From Ornithodoros turicata (taxonomy: Eukaryota; Arthropoda; Arachnida; Ixodida; Argasidae), in NCBI RefSeq assembly GCF_037126465.1, contig NC_088206.1:10639187-10703186 (forward strand): 64,000 nt of DNA, written 5' to 3'. The notes under the pieces were generated by a model. The model was not told the origin of the DNA, made no database searches, and worked only from the letters and a program-made list of their open reading frames with translations. A program made the translations under genes and the position numbers. Below are positions 34,090 to 43,633 of the stretch, piece by piece. Position 1 is the stretch's first letter, and each line of letters opens with the position of its first letter.

Positions 34090-34134
<45 letters not shown>

Positions 34135-34212
34135 GTGTATGTATGTGTGTGTATGTGTGTGTGTGTGTGTGTGCGTGTGTGTGTGCGTGCGTGCGTGCGT
34201 GCGTGCGTGCGT
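33465..34212. repeat. (ATGT)150 microsatellite seeded on a retroposon tail
   Basis: From 33497 to 34096 the sequence is 600 bp of uninterrupted ATGT, exactly 150 copies. It passes into a compound (GT)n, (ATGT)n and (GCGT)n tract to 34212. The bases just upstream (GCATAAGCCCCATCTCATCATC, about 33467-33490) resemble the CATCATC tail of family A-type retroposons. Open frames of hundreds of codons on both strands here are a by-product of the repeat. Confidence 0.95.
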
Positions 34213-34443
34213 ACATGATGCCACGCGTACATGATGCCGAATGTGGACTAATCTGGACAAAACCAGCACTGCGTCATGCAAGGGGGAAAACTCTAAAATG
34301 GTGAAGTGTAAAAAAGAGGCTTTAAAATATTGGACGATTCCTAATTCTGCATTGCTTTTTAGTTTATTTTATTTTTTGTTTTTTGCGGGGGGGCAGTTTT
34401 CATCTGTTCGGTGATCAACTGCCCGCGGGCTCGAGACCCCCTG
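34213..34443 (-). mobile_element. hAT-like terminus (one end only)
   Basis: On the minus strand from 34443 the sequence reads AGCAGGGGGTCTCGAGCCCGC, similar to the CAGGGGTCTCAAACTC termini of hAT elements of the Charlie type. The matching end is not seen. The microsatellite lies where the rest of the element might have been. Confidence 0.4.
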
Positions 34444-35164
34444 CTCTAGTACACAGAGAGATGTTAGAAGAATGATACCACGGAAGCAAAAGTAAGGCGA
34501 GGTCGAGAAAAGCGGCAGAGATGGGCAATCGCGTCACAAACAGCGAGCAACCGGAAGACACCCTTGGGCACCTCGCAATCCGCGAAGGAAACTTTCCTTC
34601 TCAGATTGGAAGGCAATGATTTGCGCTCGGTTGCTCGGAACTGGGGAAGTGGATTCCCAACTAATAGTCTCCTCCAGCCGGAAATGGCTTAATGCTGAGC
34701 CCTGTGGCCAAGGATGACACCCGCCGCAATAGGTCGCGAAACCAATAATCGAAGCAGGTGGATACACCGAATCCCTTTTTTCCTCACCGATACTTGACGC
34801 GGGGAGAAGCCATTTGCAGCAAGAACTCAACTGCCCTTGTGACGAGTACATGGGGGTCGCATGGCGAGTAACAACGCGGTGAATGTGAGGGACAACGCGG
34901 TGAATGTGAGGCACTCGAGCCAACACCAGACGTGCGGAGATACACAGCACGTCGGGGTCTTTTGAACACGGGTTCCGCGATAAGGAACGGAAGATACCCG
35001 GAAGAGCGGCCGTAGGTTTATTGTCTATCGGAGTTTTCGTGGAAAAAAGTTTCGGCCAGCCGATAACCACGCGCATGCGCCTTTGCGCCAACTTTCACCG
35101 TATATCGGGCACGAAAACGACTAAAAGCCCCTGATGTGCGAGAAAGGAATATGGAATGCTCTCT
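34444..35164 (-). other. 185-codon open frame of unknown nature
   Basis: 34534-35091 is open on the minus strand for 185 codons. The product has no recognisable domain, signal peptide or membrane segment. It contains a 21-bp direct duplication (ACAACGCGGTGAATGTGAGG at about 34872 and 34893). It may be part of an unidentified repeat such as an LTR, or a chance frame in GC-rich DNA. I do not call it a gene. Confidence 0.25.
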
Positions 35165-35300
35165 CAACAACAACTACAACTTTATTGTGAGATGATGAAT
35201 GGGGAATTTCATGGCCAGGTGCGATACTCAACCCCATTGCTGGTGGTGATGCGGGGAATTAAATAATGAGCCCCTTCACAATAAGGGTAGAAGTCCTATG
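35165..35300 (-). repeat. Family A-type tail / SINE, antisense
   Basis: On the minus strand the order is CCCCGCATCACCACC, GAGTATCGCACCTGGCCATG, CCCCATTCATCATC, AATAAAG and TTGTAGTTGTTGTTG. It matches the plus-strand unit at 15545-15615 over the body as well as the tail, so the two belong to one short family. Confidence 0.55.
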
Positions 35301-35421
35301 GTATCCAAATGCTCTCACAAAATGCAACCGACACTGAAACTTTTTTTTAAACAGTTGGTTTCTTATGCGCAGCGTTTCAGATGTTTAGGTGAACGCGGTT
35401 TCTCACGCTGTTACGAGTAAG

Positions 35422-36190
35422 CAGGGATGGGCAGTATTTAAATAGTACATTGTAATTAAAATACTATTTAAAATATAAATACGTGTATTTATATTTTATA
35501 TTTAAATACAGACTCGACAAATGTATTGATAATTATCTTTAAGTACCAATTTTTTTCGGGTATTTATTCTTGTAAATACTTTATAAATACTCTGAAATAC
35601 AGAATATGCTGACTCATATCTTAAAGTTGCCCTGCATTTGACCTTTCGGGAAGAAGGACGAGTTTGGGGCGTAATTATATGCCGGGTTTGCGCTAGCATG
35701 CGCATGCGACAAACCATTTTAGATGACGAGTTTTTTACTGTTGCTGAGGGCAACGGTCGCGACTACCCGAACATATATACATTGTTCTACGAAGCATCTT
35801 CGTCAAATTTAATACAAGCATTTGTTCATCAGCACCTGTGGAGAAGCTGTTCTCCTTTGCGAATCTGATTGTACGGCCGAACAGAAGATGCCTAAAAGAA
35901 GCAGTCTTCGAGAACTTTCCAATATTAAAATCGCCATGATAATCTAACAAAGAAATGCTATTGTTCCTTGCTGATTTGTTCTTATGATAATCGTTATTTC
36001 TGTAATTCCAAATGACACCTTCCTCCCAGTATTTATGGTAGTAGTTACGGCATTTAAATACTGTATTTATATTTTGTATTTAAACACTCACGTTGAAAAC
36101 TATTTATGAAAAGTATTTAAATACCCGTTTCAACAAAGTATTTTGGATTTATATTTAAATACTCAAAAAATGTATTTATGCACGCCCCTG
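35422..36190 (+). mobile_element. hAT element with TATTTAAAT-rich ends and transposase remnant
   Basis: The left end CAGGGATGGGCAGTATTTA and the right end, on the minus strand, CAGGGGCGTGCATAAATA are inverted termini. Flanking 8-mers CGAGTAAG (35414-35421) and CTGGTAAG (36191-36198) agree at 6 of 8. About 200 bp at each end is made of TATTTAAATAC variants. The middle carries a broken transposase C-terminus. This is the only hAT-like element here whose protein affiliation can be read directly. Confidence 0.8.
35638..35939 (+). pseudogene. hAT transposase C-terminal (dimerisation) remnant
   Basis: One frame to about 35830 reads DDEFFTVAEG...YPNIYTLFYEA. A +1 change near 35831 leads to APVEKLFSFANLIVRPNRR and ends KSP at the TGA 35937-35939. 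hAT transposases end in a dimerisation domain with the signature SSAPVERLFS(x)AG(x)I(x)RPNRRRL, preceded by a YP(x)(x)(x)LF block. Both blocks are present in the right order and spacing. The N-terminal BED finger and catalytic core are absent, so no activity is expected. Confidence 0.8.
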
Positions 36191-36198
36191 CTGGTAAG

Positions 36199-38533
36199 TA
36201 ATCCGGCTTTCAGCCTCCATTCATGTTGTTGACTGATAATCGTTTATTCCCTTCGGGCCTTTAAAGCTAAGTGAAGTAAAAGTTTATTATTGTGATGTGA
36301 TGCGATAGAAAAGGGGAAAAAATGGGGATTTAAGTCACGACAGAATCAGACTGGCTACCCCAGGCCACTTAGCCGCAGTTAGTTTACATAAATAAAAACA
36401 AGGGAGAAACCCCAGTATAGTTGGGGAGCGGGGGACAAACACCCCGAACTAGTGGGAACACTTGTCACAAACGATGGCGATGATGACGCGTTTGCCAGTC
36501 GAGAGAAGTGGCGAGACGGCTCTTGCATCCTGAGAACAGGTACAAGTGGATCCGGTGTCTCTGCCATGGCTACCGTGTTGGAAGTTGCTCGAGGAACGCC
36601 AAGACATATAGCTTACTACCCTTTGCAAGAATGGTTTGTATCGGGCTTGTTCTGTCGTAAGAGCGAGGTTGTGAAGCACCGGTATGTGGTACGCTGACAA
36701 CTGACGTTGATCGTAGTACTTACCACACCAAGTGATTTTTTTTTTAAGCGATACCTTTATAGAGCCCACCGACGTCGACAGCTGTGTCGTCCGTCCGGAA
36801 CTGTTCTGGAGAGTAAAGAAGAGAAGGAAGAGAACATACGATGACAACCGAAATGTGCGCGGGCACACAGAGCTTGGAAACGGGTTTCGCAGTAGTAGAA
36901 CGCGCGAAAGATTCAGTAGAATTTTAAGCTGGAATGCAGGTACAAAACAGAAACGAGCACAAAGGCGAAATCACCCCCATGAATCGAACTGCAGTTCTTT
37001 ATCCATTAAATCAATAAACGAACATTTAAACATATTCTTACGCTCCTGTATTTTGCCTTTCCACACTGCCGACGACGCCCGCAACAAAACTTTAAATCTC
37101 CTTTTCCTTTAAACCTCAAAAGCACACAAGCAAAACAATGTGAGTTCTTCATATACATGCCGGACAAGAAAGTCAGCGACCCTGCCCTTTCATGTCGGGA
37201 TTACGGAGTTTAAAGTAGGCATGTTACGCTTTTCGTGTGTGTAACCTGAAACCGCTCCGCTAAGCTCAAGCCTGGGGAACGTTGTTTAGACTAGAAGGTT
37301 ATTTGAAGGTTATTTACACGCACAGTCAACGAACCTTTGGGCGACGTTAAACGACGAGTGGCCCTGATATGCAGAAGTTAGGACGCAAGAGTTAGCGACT
37401 GCACTCTTGCAATTCGATATATCAGACTTGAAAAGAGTAGCAATTACGCGCGCGTCTTCGATGTCAGCGACCCGAAACTTAATTTCCGCCGCCCTCAGCG
37501 ACAAACAAATTATCTGCCAAGGGGTTGAAGTCTGGTAAATGTAACTGACGTTGAGGGTCTATTTGAAAGCGATGCACGCGGTGTCGTATACACTGACCTC
37601 TCCAGAACAGTCCGAGGCAGGAATTCGATTAGTAGCGTATGCGTGCAGCATAGTTGAGATACTGCCGTGCAATGACACAGCAACCCTTGTACAGTAATCT
37701 GGCAGAGAAGGTTGAGTTCGAGTAGGGGAACTTAATCCGAGGTTGACAGTTGTTCCAGAAGTGCTGAGATCGTAGATAGGTCACAGCAGGAAGCACAATG
37801 TCGTAGCTCATGCGACCGTAGGATTGTACCTTTCCGATAGAGTTGGTACCGAGCTTAGATATTCCTGTTTAGTTCTGAGGCTGGAACAACATAGAAGGGA
37901 CAGATACAAACAAAGCCTCAAGTGACTTTCATCTGTCATCATATTCCTGTTTGTTTATTCTCAAGGTGAACATTTAGTGCACTATCCTGGAGCTTATGGA
38001 AACTTCGACCCTTACCAGTTGCACGACCGTCAGCTCCCCCCCCCCCCCCCGCTTTTTTTTTTCTTTTTTACATCTTGCTCTCATTTCACTCGCTGTTGTG
38101 CAGGAAAGCGACGTTGAATTCCTCATTCAGACACATTTTCTTATAGAGGCATTCTTCGTTTAGGGTATATACATACGTTACAAACTTCCTTCCGATTTCA
38201 CTTCTTAGGAACGGTCGTGCAATGCAGTGCGTAATATAGCGTAATATAAACTTCCATGGTTGACTATTAACGGGTGCACTAGGTTTGGCCAGGTTAGGTT
38301 AGGTTAGGCTATGCGTAGGAAGAAAAGCACACAAAAATGAGGCTCCTCCGAAGCCGGCGCCTCCAAATTTAAATTACGACACAGCAGCAGATAACATTAC
38401 CTGAATACAACATCTGGCTCTCGCATCAAACACAACACAGCACTCAATAAATGCGCTTCTAGAACTAGCTATATGAAGTACTCCCCCCCCCCCCGCCCGA
38501 AGTACGATACCCTGGACAAGCCTTCAATCTGTT
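36199..38533. other. No gene; type D-like tail and a TTAGG stretch
   Basis: 36270-36400 on the minus strand reads GGCCTGGGGTAGCCAGTC, then AATCCCCATTTTTTCCCC and CACATCACAATAA, a retroposon 3' tail. 38291-38308 carries AGGTTAGGTTAGGTTAGG, a few copies of the arthropod telomere unit, too few to mean a telomere. C runs are at 38038-38050 and 38484-38495. No exon is supported. Confidence 0.4.
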
Positions 38534-38640
38534 TTTTTTTTTGGGGGGGAGGGGTATGTTTATTCAAAAAAGAAAGGGAGGAAAGGTTAGTCAGGCGTAG
38601 GCCGACTTGCTATTCCTTTAAAAGAAAAAAAAGAGAGAGG
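38534..38640 (-). repeat. Family B retrotransposon tail, antisense
   Basis: The minus strand reads GGAATAGCAAGTCGGCC, then CTGACTAACCTTTCCTCCC and GAATAAACATACCCCTCCCCCC, the last 100 bp of family B. It is directly next to the 5' end of the family A copy that follows. Confidence 0.7.
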
Positions 38641-38644
38641 TAAA

Positions 38645-40500
38645 TATATGTTCATAAGCTTCAGTGCCTCCTGGCGCGCAGTCTCCGAGGGTGCTTGGGA
38701 GTCCCTCGGGTGGCAGAGACCCTGAGGCTAAGGAAGCCCCGCTCGAAGTGCTTCGCTACGGGGAGACGTGTCGACAATATTCGCCTTCTAGCTCACCATC
38801 AGCGGCATCCGCTAGTTAGGAAGCTCCGGAAATGCAAGCACAGCAGCGTACACCAATGTGTCTCTCAACTGAAGAGTAGCATGCCTGACTTTGTTGTCAC
38901 ACCCACAGCTCCCAGCACTCCTCCTTGGACTTCTCCGACGCCCTGCATCTCCCTGTCGGTGCCTGGGCTAACAGGGAAGAAAGGCAACGTCGCTGCATGC
39001 GTGACGAAGCAGCTCACTCTCGATATGATGAGCTCGTGTTATGAGACTTCCACCGCAGTTTTCACGGACGGCTCAACCACGAGGGGAAGTTCGTCGTCTG
39101 CCTTTGTCATTCCCTCCGAGTCAATTTCAGATGGCCATCATCTCTCACATAAAACGTCGTCAACATGCGCTGAGCTTTATGCTATTATTTTCGCCTTGCG
39201 GAAAATTACTGACAGCCCCGTTCGCTCCTGGGTCGTTTTTACGGATTCCAGATCTGCGCTGCAGTGTGTCGCAACTATGGGACTTCGCGCCTTCCTCAGT
39301 CCTGTGGTCATTGAAATTCTACAAGTATACAAGAAAGCAAGCGCACAGGGCCACTCTATCGTCTTCCAGTGGATCCCGGGTCATGTGGGCATCAGCGGAA
39401 ACGAGGACGCAGATCGAACAGCCGCAGGCGCGCACCAGTACATAGGGTTGCCATCTTTCGTAGTGAAAAATACCGGCTGAGGGAGAGGAGGTCGAATAGA
39501 GAGAAAGAAGGAAAGGCTCGTGGAAAAGAGAAAGTGGGGGAGGGGCGGACAGCACACACACATAGAGAGAGAGAGAGAGCGTGCTCGCTCAAGATAACAC
39601 GAGGAAACATATGTTCCTGTGTGTGGCTGTATCATTGATGCTAGAAATAACAATCATAATAATAATAAGAATGAATAACTAAGAAAACGACTGGTGACTG
39701 CGGAGCTGGACCTGATTTCCAGATTTATTCAAGCTGTAGTGGAATGTTCAAGGGAAAATCCCGTAAAAGCCCTTATGAAAGGTCTTGAGCCACAAATACC
39801 GGCAAAAGGCTGCCGGTATCACCTTCCTACCGGCAACCGGCAGAGCGCCCAAATAACCGGCCGTGCCAGTATAATACCGGCCTGGTGGCAACCCTACCAG
39901 TACACCCGGCGTGTCCCCATCATCTTGTCTCGGGGGGATCGCCGTTACCACGTCTCAAGCCTCACTGGCCCCGTGACGCAGTCTCAATGGCAACGTGACA
40001 TCACCAACCACTCTCTGCTTTACTCCGTTGACCCCACATTGTCCCATACTCTGCCCCGCCGAATGCCGCGTTCCTTTACCACAGTCTTCCACCTCATGAG
40101 ACTTAATGTGGCTTTTACACTGGCTTTGAAACACCCCCTCGGTGTCGGCGCGTCCAGCCTTTGTTCCACGTGTGGTGTGCGCGGTGACCTCCATGACATC
40201 CTCCTGGTCTGCGGCCAGTACGATCGCGAGCGCGGCCTCATGGAAACTGCTCTCCAACGCGTCGATCGACGCCAGTTCGACTTAGCCAAAATTCTCGGGC
40301 CATGGTCGGACCCCTCACATCTGATGCAAGGCCTACGAGCTGTTGCAGAGTTCCTCTCCAGCACTGGACTAATGGACGAACTCTAATAGAACACCTTTCC
40401 ATGATCATCACTTTCTCATCCCTTCCACAAGCGCAATGGGGCAGTGTACCACCATAACTGCGGAGAATGACCCACCACATCATCATCCCATTTATGTGTG
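38645..40500 (+). pseudogene. Family A retrotransposon, RNase H to 3' end, split by a MITE
   Basis: The frame before the insert (about 38695-39442) carries a linker and a full RNase H domain: VFTDGSTTRG (Asp), TCAELYAIIFALRKI (Glu), VVFTDSRSALQC (Asp) and FQWIPGHVGISGNEDADR (His, Asp). All four catalytic acids are present. After the insert, from 39905 to the stop at 40384-40386, come QYTRRVPIILSRG, WQRDITNHSLLYSVDP, the knuckle LCSTCG...HDILLVC and a C-terminus GLMDEL. The 3' UTR contains CAATGGGGCAGTG, a CATCATC tract and (TG)n. The reverse transcriptase and endonuclease are missing, so the copy is 5'-truncated. It is the best family A copy in the window. Confidence 0.88.
39443..39896. mobile_element. 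hAT MITE inserted in family A RNase H end
   Basis: The 454-bp insert has termini TAGGGTTGCCA and its complement TGGCAACCCTA. Perfect 8-bp duplications CCAGTACA lie at 39435-39442 and 39897-39904. ACCGGC/GCCGGT motifs are clustered near both ends. The interior is GA-rich and AAT-rich with no transposase. Joining 39442 to 39905 keeps the reading frame of the host element. Confidence 0.92.
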
Positions 40501-42836
40501 TGTGTATATATGTTGCATCTGTCAGAATCTAAGTGCGCAGTTGTGTACGTGTATTCATTCATGTATATACTCGTGTATTCACTTGTACTGAGTTGTCTCG
40601 CTACGTAAACCCCCAATGATAATTATATTATAATTCACTCGTATATCAATAGTGCACGAGTATTTCAAAGGGATATCACAAATTGCGCTTCCTTTTCCAA
40701 CGGGCGAATCATGTTCCTTTTGTTATCATTTCATGGAGCGGCATTTTAACACTTTGTGAACTTTAACGCGAACACTTTGTGCGCTAGTGCGTGTGCAGCA
40801 AAAAGGTCGAAACACTTCGCGTACTTTCACCAGTCTTCCTGAATAACGACTTTCCATAGATCGACGCAAGTTCACCTTCTTACGCAATCCATGCCCGTCC
40901 ACCAACCCTGCAGACATCGTTGACCCTGAGTCGAAATTACAAGTCCGAAGCACAAACAGCACAAGGACAGTGACCTGCGATCGGAAAGAAAGCGAAACCT
41001 AATTGGATTCTCGTTCCTCCGGCGCCCCGTTGGGTATTTGTAACCGGCGACGGTCTCGTTTCGTCTGTGTGCCCGAGCTATCGTTTCTAAGACAAACAAC
41101 GCCATTTTTGAGACAACGGGATGACGCTCAGGGGAAGGTCAAGCAGCGGGTAACCAAATATAAGCTCGATGTCGACGACTTTGGGAATGTTGCATAGAGC
41201 ACATATATAGGCTGAGAAGAATGAATGTAACTAATACCCTCCCTGTCAACCGGCAAGGTGAATGACATTCTCAACGAATGGCAGTCACGTTGAATGGCAT
41301 TTGCTCGAGCAGGATGGAGCTACACGGCAAAGAAAGATATCATTTGTTTGTTTGTCTGTTTGTTTATGGGGGAAAAAAAGAGGGGAAATTGAACTCGCTT
41401 CCCGACTTGCTAAAGGGGCACTAAAAGGCATAGAGGTATTCTTGTACCAGGACGAGCGCAAGCACCATCAACGCATACAGCGAACAGCTTTACGAAAAAC
41501 TAAATATACATCATCAGGAGAACGTGCCTATTTTCTCTTTTTACTGCCTATTTCGGTGCCTTTTTTTTTTGTGTGTGTGTGTGGGGGGGGGGTCTTAAAT
41601 GCCTGCCTTATACGGGCATTTTTAGTGCCTACAAATCCGGGTCCTACATCACGAGAGATGCAACGGATAAATTCAGTCCATTTTGTGTTGGGGTCAAAGT
41701 AACAGCATCTCGCATTTCGCGATGAAAAATTTCTACACTTTAATGCCCCCCTCTATAGGCAGACTTTACTGCCTCGTGGTAGGAGTTGCATTTGCAAACG
41801 CCCGTGTGTCAGCCCTCTTCTCTTTCTTTGAGTAACCTTTTTAGCTTTACCTATTTTACCTTTTTGCCTTGAATTGCCTCCTTGCGGAGAACTGAGATTG
41901 CACTGGACCGATAAGATTTCCCCACTCGTTGCGAATTTGCGAATGCCCGCTGCTTGCGAACCAAAAAGAAAATGGTCATGGAAGAAAATGTAGTACTTTC
42001 TTCCTTGATTATGTACCTCGATGCGAATACTGTGGAATTAAGTATTACACTTACTGTGAACGGTACCTCTACGGAGATTATCCACGTTCGTCATCTCCAC
42101 AAACGGAATGGGGAGGAGGGGGGGGGGAATAAAGCTTGCACTGGTTACTAGCCAAAGCAGAAGCTATCGGTCATATACTATGAGTCACCTAAATCCCTGT
42201 TTCCTGAAGTGAAGGATCCCGAATTCGCCTGAGAGAATGTCCTCGAAAGGAAACTAAGGGGAAGGAAAGGAGTAATTTGAGGTCAGCGCGCCGTACCAGA
42301 CAACAGATTCCAAGCGAAAGATGAAGCGGAATAAAAAAAAGTTGTAAAATAATCTGAAAACAAAGAGATAAAACGAAATTAATTATGGTACGGAGTAGAA
42401 AACACCGAAAAAGGGCATTTAAAATAGACAGCAAGTACCTTTATACTGAGTGAGATGTTAAAATACCGACAAAAGTATTTAAAATCCAGTATTTTGAGCA
42501 CGATAGTCCAGACACGTGCAAGTCTCAGCGAAAGCCTAACATATGTTCAACTATCCCGTCTCAGTGACGAACGTTCTTCAGAATTTATGGTTCTGCATAT
42601 ATGTATTATAGTGACATCGATAGTAACATTGTTGTAGTAGAACAACAAGACGAAGAGACAAGAGTCTTTCTTCCCTTGTCTGCGTGCGTCAATGCTTGTG
42701 TGAGTGAGAGGGATAGGGAAAGAACACGCTTGAGCGAAAGGTCCCTGATCCCAAATATCTACCTCATCCCGATCTGCATCCTCATAGGTTGAACCATCTT
42801 ACCGCACGGCACATAGGCGCATCCTTCTACTATAGC
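40501..42836. other. No gene seen
   Basis: Several frames of 60-146 codons exist (the longest at 41262-41702, crossing a (GT)n(G)n tract at 41570-41591) without domains. At 42440-42530 the sequence has AAAAGTATTTAAAATCCAG and GTATTTTGAGCACG, a fragment of the same hAT-type end as the next element. Confidence 0.4.
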
Positions 42837-43633
42837 CAGACTTGTACAAAATACTGCGCAAAAGTATTTAAAATAAGATACTAAATACTCTACGTAAAAA
42901 GTATTTAAAATAGAGTACAAAATACTCAAAACTGAAAGTAATTTGAGTAGAGTACTAAATACTCTAAGAAGTATTTAAGATGCTCTTTAAAGCACTTTAG
43001 TATTAGCTGTAAGTGAAACGCGTATTCTGAACGTGGACAAATGAAAGGAATAAACTTCATCAGCCATGCTGAAGCGTATCTTTCATTTGCAACGTCTTGG
43101 TGTCAATGTTTGGTGAACTTTGATGAACCCAAGTAAACTTTGTTGATATGTTCTGAACCAATTCGTAATCCGTCCTGTATGTCCGTTCGGGTCTTTCAAC
43201 CTGTGGCACGTGTTTATTGGTTTGGCGACCAAGGAAATAAATGCTGGGATTCTCTTGTACCTAATCCCCTGGTGATTCACCTGGCAATATGAATAGGAAC
43301 GGCTTTCTGACGAAGTTGGCTATTGACAAGCAAGGTGGGACCAGCCTACGGTACAAGAGGATATGACAGATTCGCGAATGCCCGAAAAAAGAAAGAAGAA
43401 AAGGGGGTTAAATTCTAATGAGCTGAAAGTCTCGGCACTGCGGGAAGTGTGCTGGATATGGCTTGACCAGGAAGGAAAGTACTTTGAGTACTGAGTAGCA
43501 AATACCGAAGAAAAGTACTTTAAATACGTTAAAAATACTTGTCACAAAAAGTATTGAGTAAAGTACCAAAATACCGGAAAAAGTATTTAAAATACTGTAT
43601 TTTGAGTACGTACTCAAGATACGTACCAGACTG
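42837..43633. mobile_element. hAT-like element with GTATTTAAAATAC-rich ends
   Basis: The left end is CAGACTTGTACAAAATAC and the right end on the minus strand is CAGTCTGGTACGTATC. Both ends are arrays of AAAAGTATTTAAAATA and AGTACTTTGAGTA. A 7-mer CTATAGC lies directly left of the element and again three bases beyond the right end, which may be a shifted target duplication. The interior, 43010-43470, has no transposase. The element type is inferred from end structure alone. Confidence 0.55.

Noticed and set aside
33357..34304. Open frames of 237-315 codons with Met-Tyr-Val-Cys or Tyr-Ile-His-Thr repeats
   Set aside because: They are the automatic translation of the (ATGT)n tract, whose 4-bp unit has no stop codon in any frame. 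They are not genes.
38291..38308. Telomeric TTAGG array
   Set aside because: Only three to four units occur and both sides are ordinary sequence. This is a short interstitial match.
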